From an uncultured Lysobacteraceae bacterium (GTDB lineage Bacteria; Pseudomonadota; Gammaproteobacteria; Xanthomonadales; Rhodanobacteraceae), in assembly GCA_946482585.1 (NCBI GenBank), contig CAMLSI010000388.1, positions 1 to 5,097 of the forward strand: a stretch of 5,097 nt of DNA. The letters are read 5' to 3'. This document shows, one piece after another, positions 1 to 5,097 of this stretch. Made by a program: the position numbers and the translations under genes. Under the pieces are notes generated by a model that did no database searches, was not told the DNA's origin, and saw only the letters and a list, made by a program, of their open reading frames with translations. Each line of letters starts with the position of its first letter. The stretch's first letter is position 1.

Positions 1-48
1 CATTTCTTTTCGATCCTGCTCTATGTCGTGCCCGCCGAAATCGTCTGA
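1..48 (+). CDS. C-terminal end of an unidentified hydrophobic protein (partial)
   Basis: The first 48 bases read as 15 codons followed by TGA, giving the residues HFFSILLYVVPAEIV. The run FSILLYVVP is hydrophobic and could be the end of a membrane segment, so the gene may encode an integral membrane protein. Everything upstream lies outside the window, so neither family nor function can be assigned. The stop lies 27 bases before the reductase start on the same strand, and no terminator-like hairpin sits between them, which suggests co-transcription. The stretch is too short to exclude a chance open frame; the tight spacing and orientation are the main arguments that it is real. Confidence 0.45.
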   Translation, partial: HFFSILLYVVPAEIV

Positions 49-64
49 TCGTCGAAAATCTCGC

Positions 65-70
65 GGAGAA
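65..70 (+). promoter_or_regulatory. Ribosome binding site of the enoyl reductase-like gene
   Basis: GGAGAA lies 5 bases before the ATG at 76. It supports that start, although the spacing is slightly short. There is no room for a full promoter between the upstream stop codon and this site, so translation probably occurs from a transcript started further upstream. Confidence 0.6.
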
Positions 71-75
71 CGCGC

Positions 76-1062
76 ATGAAGAAAGCCGAATACGCCGAAC
101 GCGGCCCGGTGCCGCAGGACGTCATCCATGTCGTCGACATGGAGCTGCCGCCGCTTTCCGCGGGTCAGGTGCTCATCGAAGTGCTCGCGGCGCCGATCAA
201 TCCGTCCGACGTGCTGACCCTGACCGGCCAGTACGGCCTGCTGCCGCCGCTGCCGGCGATCGGCGGCAACGAAGGCGTGGGCCGCGTGGTCGGCCTCGGC
301 GCCGATGTCGACGCGAGCTGGAGCGGACGCATCGTGCTGCTCCCGGTAGGCAGCGGCACCTGGCGCACGCATCTGATCGCCGAGGCGAAAGGCCTCGTCG
401 CGCTGCCCGACGGCGTCGACGTGCAGCAACTGTCGATGCTCGCGATCAATCCGCCGACGGCGCTGCTGATGCTCAACGACTTCGTCGCGCTGCAGCCCGG
501 CGACTGGGTCATCCAGAACGCGGCGAATTCCGCGGTCGGCAGTTATCTGATCGGCATCGCGAAGGCGCGCGGCCTGCGCTGCGTCAACATCGTGCGGCGC
601 GAATCGGCCATCGACGCGGTCAGGAAGGCCGGCGGCGACATCGTGCTCGTCGACGGCGACAAGCTCGCCAAGCGCGTCGCCGAAGCGACCGATTCCGCCG
701 CGATCAAACTCGGCATCGATGCGGTCGGCGGCGCGTCCACCGACAACCTCGCGCGCTGCCTCGCACAGAGCGCCACGCTCGTGAACTACGGCGCGATGAG
801 CGGCGAACCCTGCCAGATCTCGCCGGCTTCGTTCGTGTTCCGCGACATCACCCTGCGCGGTTTCTGGCTGTCGCAATGGTTCCGCACCGCGACGCCGCAA
901 CGCCGCGCCGAGGTGTTCGGCGAGATCGGCAAACTCATCGCCACGGGCAGACTGCGCGCGCCGGTGCAGGCGACCTATCCGCTGAGCCGGATCAAGGATG
1001 CCGTCGCCGCGGCCGCGGCCGGCGAGCGTGACGGCAAGGTGCTCGTGCTGCCGCAGGAATGA
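76..1062 (+). CDS. Zinc-independent MDR reductase, MECR/Etr1-like (2-enoyl thioester reductase)
   Basis: The 328-residue protein belongs to the medium-chain dehydrogenase/reductase superfamily and looks most like the enoyl-thioester reductase branch (human MECR, yeast Etr1). These enzymes reduce trans-2-enoyl-ACP or -CoA with NADPH in fatty acid synthesis. The N-terminal GroES-like domain (about 1-110) contains NPSD (42-45) and GQYGLLPPLPAIGGNEGVG (51-69); Tyr53 aligns with the catalytic tyrosine of MECR. The Rossmann domain carries NPPTA (125-129), GDWVIQNAANSAVG (142-155) and VRR (173-175), the last fitting NADPH phosphate binding. RGFWLSQW (261-268) is a hallmark of the MECR group. No structural or catalytic zinc cysteine cluster is present. 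The length is normal for the bacterial family. An SD supports the ATG. The gene follows a putative membrane-protein gene by 27 bases and ends at a palindrome. Automated pipelines would often label it a zinc-dependent alcohol dehydrogenase, which the missing zinc ligands contradict. The true substrate is not shown by sequence. Confidence 0.9.
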   Translation: MKKAEYAERGPVPQDVIHVVDMELPPLSAGQVLIEVLAAPINPSDVLTLTGQYGLLPPLPAIGGNEGVGRVVGLGADVDASWSGRIVLLPVGSGTWRTHLIAEAKGLVALPDGVDVQQLSMLAINPPTALLMLNDFVALQPGDWVIQNAANSAVGSYLIGIAKARGLRCVNIVRRESAIDAVRKAGGDIVLVDGDKLAKRVAEATDSAAIKLGIDAVGGASTDNLARCLAQSATLVNYGAMSGEPCQISPASFVFRDITLRGFWLSQWFRTATPQRRAEVFGEIGKLIATGRLRAPVQATYPLSRIKDAVAAAAAGERDGKVLVLPQE

Positions 1063-1068
1063 TGCGAT

Positions 1069-1110
1069 ACCGCGGGTAGGACTGAGCCGCGGCTCAGCCC
1101 AACCCGCGGT
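1069..1110. terminator. 42-bp near-perfect palindrome between convergent genes: bidirectional terminator or REP-like repeat
   Basis: The two 21-base halves pair at 19 of 21 positions: an outer 9-bp arm (ACCGCGGGT with ACCCGCGGT), an A/A mismatch, two G-C pairs, an A/C mismatch, and an inner 8-bp arm (CTGAGCCG with CGGCTCAG). The element starts 6 bases after the reductase stop and ends 7 bases before the DUF885 stop on the other strand, so it fills the convergent gap. It is symmetrical and could stop transcription from both sides, but there is no T-run on either side, so it is not a canonical intrinsic terminator. Its make-up (GTAGG..CTGAGCC / GGCTCAG.CCAAC) resembles interspersed palindromic extragenic repeats of GC-rich gammaproteobacteria; that is inference from memory and was not searched. 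Confidence 0.7.
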
Positions 1111-1117
1111 GGCGATT

Positions 1118-2866
1118 TCACTTCGCCGACTGCGGTACGAATTCGTCGGTGACGGCCTTGTCGAGCAGGTCCGGCGGCAGCAGTCCCTGATTGATCACGA
1201 AGTCGTTGAACTTCAGACGGTCGAATTTCGGACCCAGCGTGATCTCGGTTTTCGCGCGCAGTTCCATGAGGCGCGTGTAGCCGTAGAAGTAGCTCGTGGC
1301 CTGGCCCGGCGCGCGGAAGGTGTAGCGGTTGACCTCCTGGGTGGCCATGCCGTTGGAGAGGCCGACTTCGTCGGTCAATACCTGATGCGCGCGCTCGGGC
1401 GTGATCTGGCCCAGGTTGAGCATGGGGTCGAGGATCGCGCGTGCCGCGCGCTGCAGTCGCGCCTGCAGGGCGAACAGCTGCCCTTCCAGCGGTTCGTACG
1501 GCTTGGTTTCCGCTTCGGCATACAACGCCCAACCTTCCACATTGACACTGTTGAACGCGAACACGCTGCGCGCCAGCGACACGCCGCGCTCGACCATGGC
1601 CGTGAACTGCAGTTCGTGACCGGGGCGGCCCTCGTGCGCGGTCAGGGTCCAGGTGGAGCCCTTGTGGCTGAAGTCGTCGTAGCTGTCGGACTTGCCGTCG
1701 CTGCCGGGATTGCCGGCGGTGAGCACGAACGTGCCGCGTTCGCCCTTGTTGCCGATCAGCGGCGGTGGGTCCATGTGCGGAGCCGGTTGCGCCGCGGTCT
1801 CGGCGGCCGACGCCACGCGCATGAGCATCGGCCGCTCCGGCAGCGTGATGATGCGTTCGCGCCGGATGATCTCTTCGACCTTGCCGATGACTTCGTGATA
1901 CGTGGTCTCGACCTGGTCGGCCGGAATCTGTTCGCGCTTGAGCGCCTTCATCACGGCGCGGTAATCGCTGTCGGGCAGTTTGCGCTGGACCGCGATCTGG
2001 CTCGCGATCGCCTGCATTTCGTTGCGGATTTCCGCGTACGACAGGCGCGCCTTCTGCACCAGCTGTTCCGGCGGAATGTCGAGGCCGACGTTCCTGAGGT
2101 TGTCGGCGTAGAGGTCTGCCGGCAGGCGGAAGTCGCCGCGCGCTCGCGGCAGCACCGTGCTGCGCTGCCAGGCGTCGTAATCGGCCAGCTGCTTCTCCAG
2201 CGCATCCAGCGCCTTGTCCGCGCCCTTGATCTTGTGCTTCGCGTAGAGGTCGCGCAGTCCCTTGACGTACTGCGGCGTCGCCGCGAGCGCCTTTTCCACT
2301 TGTTCCTTGACCGGTCCCAGCAGGCCGGACTTTCCGAGCTGCTCCTCGAAGCGCGCCTTCGCGAGTTCCGTTGCCGGTGTGTAGCCGCTTTCGAGGCCCA
2401 CGTAGCGCTTCAGGCGCGTCAGTGCCGCCGCGCGCTTCCTGGCCGACGCTTCGTCGTTGAGCAGCGTGAATTCGCCCTGGAAGATGGCCTGGCCCACGTC
2501 GAGATACGGCAGCAGGTACTTTTCGTTGATCGCGCTGCTGTCGCTCTGACGCTGTATCGCGTCGATCATGATGTCGAGGTCCTGCAGCACACGCGGATCG
2601 CGTTCGTCCGCGCGCTTGGCCTCGAGACCGGCTTTGGCGGCGGCGGCAGCCTTGCGGAAGCGCGCGCCGTTGTCGGGCTTCAGGTCGAACACGCTTTCGT
2701 CGTAGCCGGGCAGGCCGAGATTGCTCGCGAGTTCGGGCGTGAAGTCGGCGAGCACCTTCAGGACCGGCTGCGCATTCGCATTGCTGCGCGCGACCCAGTC
2801 GTCGGCGGCGGCCGGGAGGGCGAGGGCGAGCAGGCAGGCGGCGGCGAGACGTGGCAGGCGTGACAT
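1118..2866 (-). CDS. Exported DUF885 family protein, predicted metallohydrolase/peptidase
   Basis: The 582-residue protein has a typical Sec signal peptide: a basic start (MSRLPR), a hydrophobic core and an AAA|D cleavage site near residue 21, so it should act in the periplasm or outside the cell. The body is largely helical, as in DUF885 (PF05960). The family signatures are clear: HEGRPGHELQ at 411-420 and NVEGWALYAE at 442-451. His411, Glu412 and His417 with Glu444 are the likely metal-binding and catalytic set by analogy with HExxH-type metallopeptidases. The C-terminal helix region with TSYFYGYTRLMELRAKTE is also typical. The usual length is about 550-620 residues, so the gene looks complete. 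The in-frame ATG 13 codons further upstream (2905) is rejected because AAGGAGG sits 9 bases before the ATG at 2866 and that start gives a clean signal peptide. Substrates are not established for most members. A DUF456 gene lies upstream on the same strand. Confidence 0.93.
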   Translation of the reverse strand: MSRLPRLAAACLLALALPAAADDWVARSNANAQPVLKVLADFTPELASNLGLPGYDESVFDLKPDNGARFRKAAAAAKAGLEAKRADERDPRVLQDLDIMIDAIQRQSDSSAINEKYLLPYLDVGQAIFQGEFTLLNDEASARKRAAALTRLKRYVGLESGYTPATELAKARFEEQLGKSGLLGPVKEQVEKALAATPQYVKGLRDLYAKHKIKGADKALDALEKQLADYDAWQRSTVLPRARGDFRLPADLYADNLRNVGLDIPPEQLVQKARLSYAEIRNEMQAIASQIAVQRKLPDSDYRAVMKALKREQIPADQVETTYHEVIGKVEEIIRRERIITLPERPMLMRVASAAETAAQPAPHMDPPPLIGNKGERGTFVLTAGNPGSDGKSDSYDDFSHKGSTWTLTAHEGRPGHELQFTAMVERGVSLARSVFAFNSVNVEGWALYAEAETKPYEPLEGQLFALQARLQRAARAILDPMLNLGQITPERAHQVLTDEVGLSNGMATQEVNRYTFRAPGQATSYFYGYTRLMELRAKTEITLGPKFDRLKFNDFVINQGLLPPDLLDKAVTDEFVPQSAK

Positions 2867-2875
2867 GGCGGGGTT

Positions 2876-2882
2876 CCTCCTT
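2876..2882 (-). promoter_or_regulatory. Strong Shine-Dalgarno site fixing the DUF885 start
   Basis: The minus strand reads AAGGAGG, a near-perfect anti-16S match, 9 bases before the ATG at 2866. It lies inside the 13-codon N-terminal extension that begins at the ATG at 2905, so it argues for the shorter protein with the signal peptide at its very N-terminus. Confidence 0.85.
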
Positions 2883-2945
2883 GGAGACGCTGCAGTGTCG
2901 CGCACGCGTTGTGTGCGGCAATGTGCCGGAGGTCGCGACGATGTT

Positions 2946-2962
2946 GCGCGGTCGACCCGCGC
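2946..2962 (-). other. Short GC-rich hairpin between DUF456 and DUF885 genes
   Basis: GCGCGG and CCGCGC form a perfect 6-bp stem around a 5-base loop, beginning 6 bases after the DUF456 stop on the minus strand. No T-run follows. It could attenuate read-through or protect a processed 3' end, but in DNA this GC-rich such a stem may also be chance. The remaining roughly 80 bases before the DUF885 gene show no convincing -35/-10 pair, so whether the two genes share a transcript is open. Confidence 0.35.
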
Positions 2963-2968
2963 GAGCGG

Positions 2969-3457
2969 CTACGACGCCGGGATCAGCAGCGCGAACAGGA
3001 AAATGCCGATCATCGCGAACGCGAGGGCGACCTTGACCAGCGTGCCGAACAGCATGCCGAGCCAGGTGCCGACGCCGACGTGCGCGGCGCGCCGGAGCGT
3101 GCTGCCGGCGATGAGTTCTCCGCCCAGCGCGCCCACGAACGGACCGAGGATGAGGCCGGGCAATCCGAAGAAGAATCCCGCGAGTGTGCCGATGCCGGCG
3201 CCGACGAGTGCCCAGGTGCTCGCGCCGACCCGCTTGGCGCCGAGCAGGCTCGCGACGATGTCGGCCGCGATCGCGAGCGCGCAGAGCACGCCGAGCACGC
3301 CCAGCGTGATCGGACCGACATGGATGAAATTGTCCGTCCAGGCCGCGAGAAACATGCCGGCGAACAGCAACGGCACGCCGGGCAGCGCCGGCAGCACCGT
3401 GCCGAGCAGCCCGACGACGATCATCGCGGCGGCCAGCACGTACAGGATCATGGTCAT
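2969..3457 (-). CDS. DUF456 family integral membrane protein
   Basis: The 162-residue, very hydrophobic protein fits DUF456 (PF04306), a family of small inner-membrane proteins with no established function. Hydrophobic stretches cover about residues 4-25, 28-40, 47-72, 82-117 and 127-160, many rich in glycine. Family-like motifs are GLLGTVLPALPGVPLLFAG (16-34), GAKRVGAS (73-80) and GLPGLILGPFVGALGGEL (98-115). The glycine-rich segments around 84-118 resemble the glycine-zipper type of helix packing seen in this family. The length is typical and the gene looks intact. The ATG at 3457 is chosen over the second ATG two codons later because AGGGGA lies 8 bases before it. A longer in-frame extension to 4003 is antisense to the kinase gene and is rejected. 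The gene is divergent from the kinase gene (54-bp spacer) and upstream of the DUF885 gene on the same strand (102-bp gap), possibly one transcription unit. Confidence 0.9.
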   Translation of the reverse strand: MTMILYVLAAAMIVVGLLGTVLPALPGVPLLFAGMFLAAWTDNFIHVGPITLGVLGVLCALAIAADIVASLLGAKRVGASTWALVGAGIGTLAGFFFGLPGLILGPFVGALGGELIAGSTLRRAAHVGVGTWLGMLFGTLVKVALAFAMIGIFLFALLIPAS

Positions 3458-3465
3458 TGTCGAAA

Positions 3466-3471
3466 TCCCCT
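3466..3471 (-). promoter_or_regulatory. Ribosome binding site of the DUF456 gene
   Basis: AGGGGA on the minus strand lies 8 bases before the ATG at 3457 and decides between that codon and the ATG at 3451, for which the spacing would be 14 bases. Confidence 0.65.
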
Positions 3472-3496
3472 GCGGAAATGTCCGGCGCGATGCGCA

Positions 3497-3505
3497 TGCT
3501 ACGCT
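3497..3505 (+). promoter_or_regulatory. Probable extended -10 promoter of the kinase-like gene (leaderless start)
   Basis: TGCTACGCT fits an extended -10 (TGn followed by TACGCT, compared with TATAAT). Six bases separate its end from the first ATG at 3512, so the transcript would begin at or next to the start codon. No Shine-Dalgarno sequence precedes the tandem ATGATG, which fits leaderless translation. No clear -35 is present, as is common for extended -10 promoters. Two short palindromes, ATGCGCAT (3490-3497) and GCTGCAGC (3503-3510), flank or overlap the site and could be chance. The call is made by eye only. Confidence 0.45.
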
Positions 3506-3511
3506 GCAGCA

Positions 3512-4219
3512 ATGATGCACAGTCCGACAGAAACCTGCGAATTGCTCAAGGCCGATACGTTTGGGCACATCGAGCGCGTACAAGTCGGCGACGACCTCTT
3601 CGTGCGCCGCGACACGCGCAGCGCGCACTGGCTGCTGCGCGGACTCGCGCGCTGGGCGGCGAAGCACGAGGCGCACGGACTCGAACGCCTGCGCGGCCTC
3701 GACGGCGTGCCGCAGCTGCGGCGCTGGGACGGCCGGGTACTGGAACGCAGCTATCTGGCCGGCGCGCCGATGCACATCGCGCAACCGCGCGATCCGCGCT
3801 GGTATCGCGAGGCGCACCGGCTCCTGCGTACGCTGCGCGCGCGCGGCGTCGCGCACAACGACCTGGCCAAGGAGCCGAACTGGCTCGTGCGCACCGACGG
3901 CTCGCCCGCGGTGCTCGATTTCCAGATCTGCTGGGTCAGTCGTCGCCGCGGCGCGTGGTTCCGCATGCTCGCGCGCGAAGACCTTCGGCATCTGCTCAAG
4001 CACAAGCGCTCGTACTGTCCCGACGCATTGACGCCGATCGAGCGCCGCGTGCTCAAACGGCGCTCGTGGCTCGCGCGCACGTGGAAGGCGAGCGGCAAGC
4101 GCGTCTACAAGTACGTCGCGCGGCGCTGGTTCGGCTACTGGGACGACGACGGCGGCGCGCTGTCGTCACGACGGCGGCCGCAGGATTCGCGCGGGCAGGA
4201 AAACGGCGGACCGCCGTAG
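3512..4219 (+). CDS. Small protein-kinase-fold protein (Kdo/RIO-like kinase family), substrate unknown
   Basis: The 235-residue protein has a compact kinase-like fold. The catalytic loop is HNDLAKEPNWLV (115-126), in which Asp117 would be the catalytic base, Lys120 the phosphate-contacting lysine and Asn123 a metal ligand. The metal-binding DFG equivalent is DFQ (136-138). This arrangement is seen in the lipopolysaccharide Kdo kinase/WaaP, RIO and Bud32-like groups. In the small N-lobe, FVRRDT (30-35) stands where the ATP-anchoring lysine is expected, so an arginine seems to replace it; Glu53 or Glu58 may be the helix-C glutamate. After the DFQ come a basic region (KHKRS, RRVLKRRSW, KRVYKYVARRWFGYW) that could bind membrane or nucleic acid, and a polar disordered-looking tail. 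The activation segment and C-lobe are short. Tandem ATGs at 3512 and 3515 follow a putative extended -10 with no SD. The frame is open far upstream (from 2909), but that part is antisense to DUF456. It could phosphorylate an envelope sugar, a protein or a small molecule; the sequence does not decide. Confidence 0.8.
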   Translation: MMHSPTETCELLKADTFGHIERVQVGDDLFVRRDTRSAHWLLRGLARWAAKHEAHGLERLRGLDGVPQLRRWDGRVLERSYLAGAPMHIAQPRDPRWYREAHRLLRTLRARGVAHNDLAKEPNWLVRTDGSPAVLDFQICWVSRRRGAWFRMLAREDLRHLLKHKRSYCPDALTPIERRVLKRRSWLARTWKASGKRVYKYVARRWFGYWDDDGGALSSRRRPQDSRGQENGGPP

Positions 4220-4244
4220 GCGCGCCATCCGTCGTGCTCGAACC

Positions 4245-4276
4245 CGCTCCTCGCGTAGTCGGGGGGAGAAGGAGCG
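4245..4276. other. Inverted repeat downstream of the kinase-like gene
   Basis: CGCTCCT (4245-4251) and AGGAGCG (4270-4276) form a perfect 7-bp stem around an 18-base loop, 25 bases after the kinase-like stop. The loop contains a G-rich run (4260-4266). No T-run follows on either strand. It may act as a weak terminator or RNA stability element for the kinase-like transcript. Confidence 0.4.
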
Positions 4277-4282
4277 ATGAGA

Positions 4283-4319
4283 GCACGCAGCCGCCACGAT
4301 CCCTGTGGCGACCGCGTGC
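4283..4319. terminator. Two-tier hairpin in the convergent spacer, possible bidirectional terminator
   Basis: An outer stem of GCACGC (4283-4288) with GCGTGC (4314-4319) encloses an inner stem of CGCCAC (4292-4297) with GTGGCG (4305-4310). A 3+3 base internal loop separates them and a 7-base apical loop closes the inner stem. It lies 24 bases beyond the TonB-family stop on the minus strand and 63 bases beyond the kinase-like stop on the plus strand. This position suits transcription termination for both converging genes, but there is no T-tract, so the mechanism is uncertain. The rest of 4220-4343 shows nothing else recognisable. Confidence 0.5.
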
Positions 4320-4343
4320 GAGGGGCAACTCGTGCGCAGAGCA

Positions 4344-4994
4344 TTACAGTTCGGTCAGACGGAACGCGATCGGCACCAGGCCATAGGCGGCGAACGGCTG
4401 ACCGTTGCGCGTGCCGGGTTCGAAGCGCCATTTCATGACGGCATCGCGTGCGGCGCGGTCGAGGATGCTGTGGCCCGACGACTTCTCGACGTCGACGCGC
4501 TGCGGCACGCCGTCGGGACCGACGAGCACGCGCAGCATCACCGTGCCTTCCAGCTTCTGTCGCGCGGCAATGGGCGGATAGGCGACCGCTTTCATCGACT
4601 TGTAGCCGAGCGCGCTCGGCGCGGTCTCGACCGGGCCGGCCGGCGGCGCGACCGGACCGGGGTCGGACACGGCCGGGTAGGACTGCAGGGTCGGGGTTTC
4701 GGTGACGACCGGATCGGCGCGCACCGGTTCGGGTTTCGGCGGCGCGACCGTGCGCACGGGCGGCGCCTTGGGCTTGAACGGCTCGACCTTGAGCACCGGC
4801 GGCGGGGGCGGCGGGGGCGGTTCCTCGCGCTTGAGCGTGATCGGCAGTACCGGCGCGTCCTGCGTCTTCTGCAGGGCGACGAAGGCCGGCGGAGCCAGCA
4901 TGGCCAGCGCGGCCAGGCCGTGGAGGGCCAGGGTCGCGCCGATCGCGGAGCTGCGTTTCCATTCGAATCCGCGGGTCAGGACGAGTGTGCTCAT
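4344..4994 (-). CDS. TonB family energy transducer protein
   Basis: The 216-residue protein shows the classic TonB layout: a short cytoplasmic N-terminus, one transmembrane anchor (about 17-41), a proline-rich periplasmic spacer (57-128) and a C-terminal TonB domain (about 135-216). In the anchor, TLALH (21-25) matches the SxxxH pattern of E. coli TonB with threonine for serine; His25 is the residue tied to ExbB/ExbD coupling. The spacer has eight consecutive prolines (59-66) followed by alternating Lys/Pro segments. The TonB domain contains AYPPIAARQKLEG (138-150), VGPDGVP (158-164) and MKWRFEPGTRNGQP (187-200). Members pass proton-motive energy to TonB-dependent outer-membrane receptors. 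The ATG at 4994 is chosen because AGGGGA lies 6 bases before it and the anchor then starts at the usual place; the 34-residue upstream extension is rejected. No exbB/exbD genes are in view, so it may be the main TonB or one of several paralogues. Confidence 0.93.
   Translation of the reverse strand: MSTLVLTRGFEWKRSSAIGATLALHGLAALAMLAPPAFVALQKTQDAPVLPITLKREEPPPPPPPPVLKVEPFKPKAPPVRTVAPPKPEPVRADPVVTETPTLQSYPAVSDPGPVAPPAGPVETAPSALGYKSMKAVAYPPIAARQKLEGTVMLRVLVGPDGVPQRVDVEKSSGHSILDRAARDAVMKWRFEPGTRNGQPFAAYGLVPIAFRLTEL
4797..4820 (-). repeat. Eight-codon polyproline tract with 9-bp near-tandem repeats
   Basis: The plus strand contains CGGCGGGGG twice in a row (4800-4817), flanked by CGG codons, and encodes eight consecutive prolines (residues 59-66) of the TonB-family protein. 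Such a run is expected to need EF-P for efficient translation. A change of one 9-bp unit would keep frame and alter the spacer by three residues; a change in a G-run would shift frame. Confidence 0.8.
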
Positions 4995-5097
4995 GGTGTT
5001 TCCCCTGCGTCGGCGGGCTGCCGGCGAGGGCTCGAACGCGGCCCGTCCGCGGCCGGGGTTACGGCGCGGCGGGATTTGCAACATCGGCCGGGGCATA
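4995..5097 (-). promoter_or_regulatory. Upstream leader of the TonB-family gene
   Basis: This 103-base segment precedes the TonB-family ATG. AGGGGA at 5001-5006 is the ribosome binding site, 6 bases from the start. Further up, TTGCAA (5079-5084) could be a -35, but the TAACCC 14 bases downstream is poorly spaced and poorly matched as a -10, so no promoter is claimed. No Fur-box-like AT-rich palindrome is visible, so iron control is not supported within the window. The frame is open through the segment, but the Arg/Pro-rich translation does not look like protein. Confidence 0.5.

Noticed and set aside
998..2863. A 621-codon plus-strand open frame antisense to the DUF885 gene
   Set aside because: The opposite strand carries the conserved HEGxPGH and EGW motifs, a signal peptide and an SD. 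The antisense product is low-complexity and overlaps the end of the reductase gene.
2827..2866. A lipoprotein signal (Cys11) in the DUF885 protein
   Set aside because: The residues before Cys11 are AAA, without the usual leucine at -3, and only about four residues separate it from the basic N-terminus; the AAA|D signal peptidase I site fits better.
2909..3511. An upstream extension of the kinase-like reading frame
   Set aside because: It is antisense to the whole DUF456 gene and translates to a Glu/Arg/Ala/Gln-rich string unlike the kinase part; the start at 3512 matches the family's compact N-lobe.
3458..3511. A minus-strand promoter for the DUF456 gene in the divergent spacer
   Set aside because: Candidate hexamers such as TAGCAT have no well-spaced -35 partner, so no call is made although a promoter is expected there.
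975..3512. A 2.5-kb open frame on the minus strand (845 codons) spanning the DUF456 and DUF885 genes
   Set aside because: It runs in a different frame over two genes with clear family motifs, and its translation is a monotonous Arg/Ala/Gly-rich string with no domain, as expected for a GC-rich shadow frame.
3458..4003. An N-terminal extension of the DUF456 frame
   Set aside because: It is antisense to the kinase-like gene, and the SD before 3457 plus the immediate hydrophobic segment fix the shorter start.
4135..4962. A 275-codon minus-strand frame overlapping the TonB-family gene
   Set aside because: It is a shadow frame with Arg/Gly/Ala-rich translation over a gene whose TonB domain is unmistakable.
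4995..5096. A 34-residue N-terminal extension of the TonB-family protein
   Set aside because: It is Arg/Pro-rich, would place the membrane anchor unusually far from the N-terminus, and the SD at 5001-5006 supports the start at 4994.

Overview
The window is about 5.1 kb of very GC-rich bacterial chromosome, with strong G/C preference at codon third positions. It holds four complete genes whose family can be recognised (one of them only as a fold), one complete gene of a family with unknown function, and the last 15 codons of a gene entering from the left edge. No RNA gene, insertion sequence, CRISPR array or phage gene is visible. The gene types point to a Gram-negative proteobacterium: a TonB energy transducer, a secreted DUF885 metallohydrolase, a DUF456 membrane protein and a small Kdo/RIO-like kinase. 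My best guess is the Xanthomonadales (Lysobacter/Rhodanobacter type), but this rests on gene content and composition and not on any search.

Layout from left to right. Positions 1-48 (+) are the C-terminal end of an unidentified hydrophobic protein. Positions 76-1062 (+) encode a zinc-independent MDR reductase closely resembling the mitochondrial enoyl-thioester reductase MECR/Etr1; it probably shares a transcript with the upstream gene. Positions 1069-1110 are a nearly perfect 42-bp palindrome between converging genes, serving as a terminator or a REP-like element. Positions 1118-2866 (-) encode an exported DUF885 protein with an HEGxPGH motif. Upstream of it on the same strand, positions 2969-3457 (-) encode a DUF456 membrane protein. 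A 54-bp divergent spacer separates this from a small protein-kinase-fold gene at 3512-4219 (+), which appears to have a leaderless mRNA. Positions 4220-4343 are a convergent spacer with two hairpins. Positions 4344-4994 (-) encode a TonB-family protein, and 4995-5097 are its upstream leader.

The genes do not form an obvious single pathway. The layout is ordinary chromosomal housekeeping and envelope functions in short transcription units: fatty-acyl thioester reduction, periplasmic peptide or ester hydrolysis, a small membrane protein, a possible envelope-associated kinase, and energy transduction to the outer membrane. I see no convincing evidence of an undescribed multi-gene system. The items most worth a second look are the atypical kinase with its leaderless start, the long palindrome, and the MECR-like reductase in a bacterium. 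Many long open frames overlap the real genes, but they are artefacts of high GC content.
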